From contig NZ_CP069620.1 in the NCBI RefSeq assembly GCF_026109735.1, positions 2,542,001 to 2,606,000 of the forward strand: 64,000 nt of DNA, written 5' to 3'. The stretch is from Salinimicrobium tongyeongense (GTDB taxonomy: Bacteria > Bacteroidota > Bacteroidia > Flavobacteriales > Flavobacteriaceae). The notes beneath the pieces were generated by a model. The model was not told where the DNA came from. It saw nothing but the letters and a program-made list of their open reading frames with translations, and did not search any database. Every line of letters begins with the position of its first letter. Position 1 is the first letter of the stretch. Shown one piece after another: positions 59,424-64,000 of this stretch. Made by a program: the position numbers and the translations under genes.

Positions 59424-60818
59424 ATGGCAAAATTAGATGAGTTCATAGCTCAATTCGCCTCCTTTGTTTGGGGCCTTCCGCTTTTAATCTTACTTACGGG
59501 TGGCGGATTATATCTTCTAATACTTTCAAAATTCCTTCCTTTCAGGTACCTGGGGCATTCCCTGGAGGTGCTTCGGGGAAAATACGATGATCCTAACGAC
59601 CCGGGGGAGATCAATCATTTTAAGGCGCTTTCCACGGCATTGTCTTCCACTATTGGGATGGGAAATATCGCCGGTGTGGCAGTGGCAATCGCCATTGGAG
59701 GCCCTGGTGCCATGTTCTGGTTGTGGATAAGTGCCATAATTGGGATGGCTACAAAGTTTTTTACCAATACCTTGGCAGTGATGTACCGCGGAAAAGATTC
59801 CGAAGGCAAACTTCAGGGCGGGCCTATGTATTTTATCACCGAAGGCCTCGGCCGAAAATGGTGGATCATGGCCGCATTTTTTAGTGTTGCCGGACTTGTT
59901 GGGGCTTTGCCGGTCTTCAACGTTAACCAGCTTACCCAGGCCATAAATTACATTCTGTTAACACCCAACGGGATCGAAATTACGCTTACTTCAAACCTTA
60001 TCATTGGAGTCATCCTGGCCATGATCACCGCAGTGGTGATCTACGGCGGTCTCACCCGTATAAGTAACACGGTTTCAAAGATGGTTCCGGTAATGGTGGG
60101 GCTTTATTTTGTGGCCGTGCTCATTATCCTTTTCGTGAATCTCGAGCAGGTGCCTTACTACTTTAAACTGATCTTCACCGATGCCTTTGCAGCTGAAAAT
60201 TACGCAGGGGAGCCATTTTTGGGAGGTATGCTGGGCGGGTTAATAATTTTGGGAATTCGCCGCGGCGCTTTTTCAAATGAAGCGGGGATAGGTACTGCGC
60301 CTATGGCCCACGGTGCTGCAAAAACTGCCGAACCTGTGCGCGAAGGTCTCGTTGCCATGCTGGGGCCGGCCATAGATACGCTCATTGTGTGCTCCCTTAC
60401 CGGGATGGCCATTCTGGTTACCGGGGTTTGGCAAACACACGATGTGAACGGGGTGAGCCTAACAGCTGCGGCTTTCAACGCTTCCATTCCGGGTTACGGC
60501 AACTACCTGCTGCTGGTGTGTATTGCGATCTTCAGTATCTCTTCGCTGTTCTCTTATTCTTACTACGGAAGCAAATGTCTTTCGTTCTTGATTGGTGCCC
60601 AAAACAAGCATTACTACAATTATTTCTACATTCTGAGTATACTCTTAGGGGCGACCACCTCGCTGAGTATGATGATCAACCTTATCGACGGATTTTTTGC
60701 ATTGATGGCAATTCCCACCATGACCGCTACGCTCATCATGGCCCCGCGTGTACTGAAGGAGGCAAAAAGATATTTCCTGAAACTAAAGGAAGCGGGAAAA
60801 CCTCTCAGCCAAAAGTGA
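59424..60818 (+). CDS. Alanine/glycine:cation symporter (AGCS family)
   Basis: A 464-residue transporter with about 11 membrane segments. The family segments GNIAGVAVAIAIGGPGAMFW and RRGAFSNEAGIGTAPMAHGA are intact, as is GGPMYFITEGLG. It imports alanine or glycine with Na+. The start MAKLDEFIAQFASFVWGLP is normal for the family. A strong promoter box ends only four bases before the ATG. The gene overlaps the converging oxidoreductase by 14 bp. Confidence 0.94.
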   Translation: MAKLDEFIAQFASFVWGLPLLILLTGGGLYLLILSKFLPFRYLGHSLEVLRGKYDDPNDPGEINHFKALSTALSSTIGMGNIAGVAVAIAIGGPGAMFWLWISAIIGMATKFFTNTLAVMYRGKDSEGKLQGGPMYFITEGLGRKWWIMAAFFSVAGLVGALPVFNVNQLTQAINYILLTPNGIEITLTSNLIIGVILAMITAVVIYGGLTRISNTVSKMVPVMVGLYFVAVLIILFVNLEQVPYYFKLIFTDAFAAENYAGEPFLGGMLGGLIILGIRRGAFSNEAGIGTAPMAHGAAKTAEPVREGLVAMLGPAIDTLIVCSLTGMAILVTGVWQTHDVNGVSLTAAAFNASIPGYGNYLLLVCIAIFSISSLFSYSYYGSKCLSFLIGAQNKHYYNYFYILSILLGATTSLSMMINLIDGFFALMAIPTMTATLIMAPRVLKEAKRYFLKLKEAGKPLSQK

Positions 60819-61851
60819 TCACCCGGCGCTCATCATGACTTTGCTGGGCAGCCTCTATAACCCTAATTACGTCTCGTGCCTGTTGAGGTGTTACTGCGGG
60901 GCTTTCGCCGCGGGTAAGCACGTTGTATAGGTTCTGGTACAAGAACGGGTAATTTCCGCGTTCACTTTCCACGAGCCTTTCTTCATTTATGGTATTAAGC
61001 CTGCCCCAGATTTCTTTCGGTTCCATACCCCAGTTAGGGGTGTCTTTTGGGCTTATGCCATTTTTCAGAAATTCTTCCTGCGGGTCGGCACCGTATTTTA
61101 CAAAACTGCCGCGGGTGCCAAAAACCTGGTAAGTCGGCCCTTTTTCTTTGACCAGCGTGCCTGCTTTTAAAGTGACCTTTAGCTGAGGGTAGAAGAGGAG
61201 GAGTTCAAAGGCATCGGGTACTGTTGCGCCGTCCCGTTGGGTTCTTATATCGGCAAAGATCTCCTGCGGAAGTCCGAAAAGGTTGAGTGCCTGGTCTATG
61301 AGGTGGCTGCCCAGGTCGTAGAGTATTCCGCTGCCGGGATTTTCTTTCTGTTCTTTCCAGCCGCTTTTCACCTGGTTCCTGAAACGGTCAAAATGGGCTT
61401 CATATTCTACCACCCTGCCTAAAAGGCCATTTTCAACAACTTTTTTTAGACTTAGATAATCGCTGTCCCAGCGCCGGTTGTGGTGAACGCTGAGCAGCAG
61501 GTTTTTTTCATGCGCCAGCTTAATGAGTTCATTGGCTTCCCGCACGTGGGGCGTAAAAGGCTTCTCTGTTAACACATTTTTTCCTGCCTTTAAGGCCTTT
61601 TCAGCAAAATCGAAGTGAAGGTGGTTGGGAAGTACCAAAATAACAAGCTCAATTTCGGGATCTTCAAGGATCTTTGAATAGTTGCTTACAATTTCAGCCT
61701 TCGGAAAGTCCTTTTTTGCGGCTTCAATATTCTTAGGGCTTGAGGTGAGTATCTTTTTGACTGTAAAGCCTTCTACGCTCTTAAGTATGGGGGCGTTATA
61801 GATGCTTCCGCCCGAACCGTATCCTGCAAAGGCAGTAATTACCTGCTTCAT
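60805..61851 (-). CDS. Gfo/Idh/MocA family oxidoreductase
   Basis: A 348-residue NAD(P)-dependent enzyme. The Rossmann fold starts VITAFAGYGSGGSIYN, slightly unusual because GxGxxG reads GYGSGGS. The EKP motif is NVLTEKPFTPHVREAN with the catalytic-type Lys, and the C-terminal domain has GSGILYDLGSHLIDQALNLFG, where the His is the proton-donor candidate. Members oxidise or reduce sugars and sugar acids. The substrate is unknown. Confidence 0.92.
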   Translation of the reverse strand: MKQVITAFAGYGSGGSIYNAPILKSVEGFTVKKILTSSPKNIEAAKKDFPKAEIVSNYSKILEDPEIELVILVLPNHLHFDFAEKALKAGKNVLTEKPFTPHVREANELIKLAHEKNLLLSVHHNRRWDSDYLSLKKVVENGLLGRVVEYEAHFDRFRNQVKSGWKEQKENPGSGILYDLGSHLIDQALNLFGLPQEIFADIRTQRDGATVPDAFELLLFYPQLKVTLKAGTLVKEKGPTYQVFGTRGSFVKYGADPQEEFLKNGISPKDTPNWGMEPKEIWGRLNTINEERLVESERGNYPFLYQNLYNVLTRGESPAVTPQQARDVIRVIEAAQQSHDERRVITFG

Positions 61852-61890
61852 TTTTGCTTCAAGGTAAATATTTCTGAAGAATAAATGAGC

Positions 61891-61910
61891 TTGAAAATGC
61901 CATTTTTGAC
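61891..61910. repeat. Interspersed palindrome copy between oxidoreductase and regulator genes
   Basis: TTGAAAATGCCATTTTTGAC, a core with one mismatch, lies in the 68-bp spacer between two minus-strand genes. Confidence 0.8.
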
Positions 61911-61919
61911 ACCCAGGCT

Positions 61920-62369
61920 CTAGTTTTCCTGATTTTCTTCCACATTGCGGAAAAAGAATTTCCGCAGGGCTTCAAGGTTTTTGATCTTCAGGGTGCAGGC
62001 CACGGTGAGGGGTTTTCGGCAATAGTGTATCACGTGTTGATACTTCTGGGCTCTTGCGAAATCCTGGTGATTGATGGAAGAAGTTACCACTACCACAAAA
62101 ACTTCGGCTTGCATCGGATTTTTCTTAAGCTGTTTCAGGACTTTCCAGCCGTCAAGCACGGGCATGTTAAGGTCTAGCAGGAGGAGAAAGTGCTTATTGG
62201 GCCTGTCATTCTTCCGAAGATAATCAAGCGCCTCCCTGCCGTTGTAGCAAAGTACTGGAGATGGTTCAATTCTGGCAGATTTCAGGCTGTTCTTGTGCAA
62301 TAAAGTAACTACCTTATCGTCATCAACTACCAGAATTTCCAAGCAACCTGCATTATCTGGCTTCAACAT
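61920..62369 (-). CDS. Single-domain response regulator (CheY-like)
   Basis: A 149-residue receiver. The acidic pair is EILVVDDDKVV, the phosphoacceptor Asp is in LLLLDLNMPVLDGW, Thr is in VVVVTSSIN and Lys in YCRKPLT. There is no output domain; the tail (about 130-149) is basic then acidic. Its start overlaps the end of the PAS sensor gene by 17 bp, so the two proteins are made together and probably exchange phosphate. Confidence 0.92.
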   Translation of the reverse strand: MLKPDNAGCLEILVVDDDKVVTLLHKNSLKSARIEPSPVLCYNGREALDYLRKNDRPNKHFLLLLDLNMPVLDGWKVLKQLKKNPMQAEVFVVVVTSSINHQDFARAQKYQHVIHYCRKPLTVACTLKIKNLEALRKFFFRNVEENQEN

Positions 62370-64000
62370 TAATCTTTTCAGTTTTTTCTACAATATTGCG
62401 AATGATATCATCAAGCTCGTTAGCCGATTCTTTCATGTGAAAAAGAACTTCTTCTTTTGACATTTCCTGGAAAAGCTCTTCTTCCAGCAGGTGCAAAAGG
62501 CCTTTTATGCGTGCCAGTGGGGCCCGCACCACGTGAGATTGTTCCCAGGCAATTTCCTTCAAAACCTTGTTTTGTTTTTGCACTTTTTGGAGCAGCCTCC
62601 TGGAATTGGTAACATCGAGCACCGCGCCCACCATTCTGGTAGCTTTGCCGTTGCTGTCACGCAAAATGTAGCCGCGGTCTATAATGTGGGCAATGCTGCC
62701 GTCGGCCTTTATAAAGCGGTATTCAAGCTTCCATTTTTTAACATCGGTATTGTTTACGGCATAGGCGAGAGAACGTTGCACCTTTTCCCTGTCTTCGTCA
62801 ACCACTTTTTTAAGCCAGAAAGAGTGAACCGTGGTGGCCTGGGTGGCATCGTACCCAAAGATCTTTTTGTAGCCCTTGCTTCGGGTCACCGAGTCGGTCG
62901 CGATGTCCCAGTCCCAAATCATCTCATTAGTGGCTTTCATGGCCATTTTGAAACGTTTGTTGGCGATCTTTAAAGCCTCTTTTTTGGTGGTGATTTCTGA
63001 AATATCGCTGGTGGCACCAATGAGCCGAACCGCTTTGCCGGTATTGTCCCTAATGATGTACCCGCGGTCTACCACGCGGGCATAAGTGCCGTCGGCCTTC
63101 CTGAAGCGGTATTCTGTTTTGATAAAATCTTCTGCAGGATTGGAGATGATAGAGGCCAGTTTTTTCTTTTCAGCCGGTTTATCTTCGGGGTGCACGTTAT
63201 TTCTCCAGAAATCGTAGCGGTTTACCACTTCAGCAGAATACCCGAACAACTCCTGCGGCCCTCTGTGGAAACGGGTGACTTCATTTTTCTCGAGGTCCCA
63301 GTCGTAAATAAGGTCTTGCGTGGCAGTTGCCGCCAGTTGATAGCGTTCGTTGATATGCTCAATTTCCCTGGCCTGCTCAATTACTGTGGTGATATCTCGC
63401 GAATTGGCAACAATTCCTTTAACGGCAGAATCTTTTAAAAGGTTTGTGGCTGTGGTTTGTACCCAGCGGTAATCGTGGTTCTTGTCTTTAAACCTGAAAG
63501 GTGAGATCTTCACCTGTTTTTGGTCTTTTAGATGATAAAACTGCTTCCTTACCCTGGGCCAGTCTTCGGGGTGAATGAACTCATGTGCGTTCTTCCCGAT
63601 GAGCTCCTGCGGATCAAAGCCCAGGATCTTCTTGTAATTTTCACTTACAAATGAATAGTTCCCGTAAATGTCGAGAATCCCAATAAGATCGGATCCTTCC
63701 TGCACCAGCGCACGGAATTTCTGTTCGCTCAGTTTGAGTTCTTCCTCGCTAAGCCTTGCCTTCTTCAAAGCGGCATTGCGCTCAAAGGCATTGGTGAGGT
63801 TTTGGGTAAGGCTCCTCAGGAAGGTGATTTCTTCTTCTTTCCATATACGTTGAGAAGTACAGTCATCAAACCCCACAAAGCCTGTGAGGCAATCTCCCAC
63901 AAAAATGGGGAGCAGCAGGATAGACTTAATTTGCTGCTCAATGAAAATATCTCTTAATTCCCCCGGGGCCAGCTCGTCAAAAGTGGCAGTAAACGGGAGG
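62353..64000 (-). CDS. GAF-PAS sensor with histidine box but no ATPase domain, 5' end outside window
   Basis: The frame is open to the right edge, so the start is missing. From the edge inward: a GAF-like domain (SILLLPIFVGDCLTGFVGF), then three PAS/PAC units with LIGILDIYGNYSFVSENYKK, LIYDWDLEKNEVTRFHRG and MIWDWDIATDSVTRSKGY starts. A short final helix pair carries the HisKA-like H box SHVVRAPLARIKGLLHLLEE. Only about 55 residues follow it, with no N, G1 or G2 boxes, so no HATPase domain is present. The protein may act as a phosphotransfer or scaffold partner for the overlapping response regulator. Confidence 0.88.
   Translation of the reverse strand, partial: LPFTATFDELAPGELRDIFIEQQIKSILLLPIFVGDCLTGFVGFDDCTSQRIWKEEEITFLRSLTQNLTNAFERNAALKKARLSEEELKLSEQKFRALVQEGSDLIGILDIYGNYSFVSENYKKILGFDPQELIGKNAHEFIHPEDWPRVRKQFYHLKDQKQVKISPFRFKDKNHDYRWVQTTATNLLKDSAVKGIVANSRDITTVIEQAREIEHINERYQLAATATQDLIYDWDLEKNEVTRFHRGPQELFGYSAEVVNRYDFWRNNVHPEDKPAEKKKLASIISNPAEDFIKTEYRFRKADGTYARVVDRGYIIRDNTGKAVRLIGATSDISEITTKKEALKIANKRFKMAMKATNEMIWDWDIATDSVTRSKGYKKIFGYDATQATTVHSFWLKKVVDEDREKVQRSLAYAVNNTDVKKWKLEYRFIKADGSIAHIIDRGYILRDSNGKATRMVGAVLDVTNSRRLLQKVQKQNKVLKEIAWEQSHVVRAPLARIKGLLHLLEEELFQEMSKEEVLFHMKESANELDDIIRNIVEKTEKINVEAR

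Overview
The window is a gene-dense stretch of a chromosome from a member of the Bacteroidota, most likely a marine-type Flavobacteriia related to Gramella or Salegentibacter. This is inferred from protein styles (type B L31, GlmU-like TIGR03991-type protein, DUF4199, DUF4252, DUF6495, BtuG-like beta-propeller lipoprotein, CarB without its C-terminal domain), from lipoproteins with acidic residues after the lipobox Cys, and from promoters of the TTG - 19 bp - TAnnTTTG type. No plasmid, prophage or CRISPR features are seen. Most of it is housekeeping.

Layout. 1-8 kb: glycosyltransferase end, DUF4199, L31, GlmU-like protein, MtaB, a small GNAT-like protein, a hydrolase/lytic transglycosylase pair, a thioredoxin-fold protein, a TPR membrane protein and L34. 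8-12 kb: carB, a DUF423 protein and an IS200-like transposase flanked by two direct copies of a triple-palindrome module (a REP/RAYT arrangement). 12-21.5 kb: a vitamin B12 locus. On the minus strand btuF-btuC-btuD runs into rmuC, a thioesterase and an SBF-like transporter. On the plus strand a cobalamin riboswitch precedes a TonB-dependent receptor and a BtuG-like surface lipoprotein. 21.5-26.7 kb: two tandem S41 peptidase lipoproteins, divergent from an ECF sigma factor, a putative anti-sigma protein and two DUF4252 proteins. 26.7-28.1 kb: an IS3-family element whose orfA is broken by a 20-bp tandem duplication and which sits inside a large palindrome. 28-41 kb: purB, sirtuin, TrmH-type methylase, SRPBCC protein, carboxypeptidase-regulatory-like protein, DEAD helicase, rdgB, rlmH, nadC, BrkB-family protein, chalcone-isomerase-like protein, priA, LytTR regulator. 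41-49 kb: rpsF-rpsR-rplI, DUF6495, MacB-like permease, hisS with a large AT-rich in-frame insertion, hemG-like flavodoxin, aldo/keto reductase, two small proteins. 49-64 kb: transporters (AI-2E family, dicarboxylate symporter, Ca/Na exchanger, BCCT with a porin-like protein and a universal stress protein, alanine symporter), an M50-like protease, tRNA-Arg(ACG), a Gfo/Idh/MocA oxidoreductase and a PAS-rich sensor overlapping a response regulator.

The most unusual signal is not a gene. An interspersed palindrome with consensus TCAAAAATGNCATTTTTGA recurs about twenty times over the whole window, in spacers (sometimes with longer perfect arms acting as bidirectional terminators) and inside coding sequences. 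The IS3 element has inserted into one copy. The second signal is the roughly 120-residue AT-rich insertion in histidyl-tRNA synthetase. All functional calls rest on reading motifs by eye; no database search was run.
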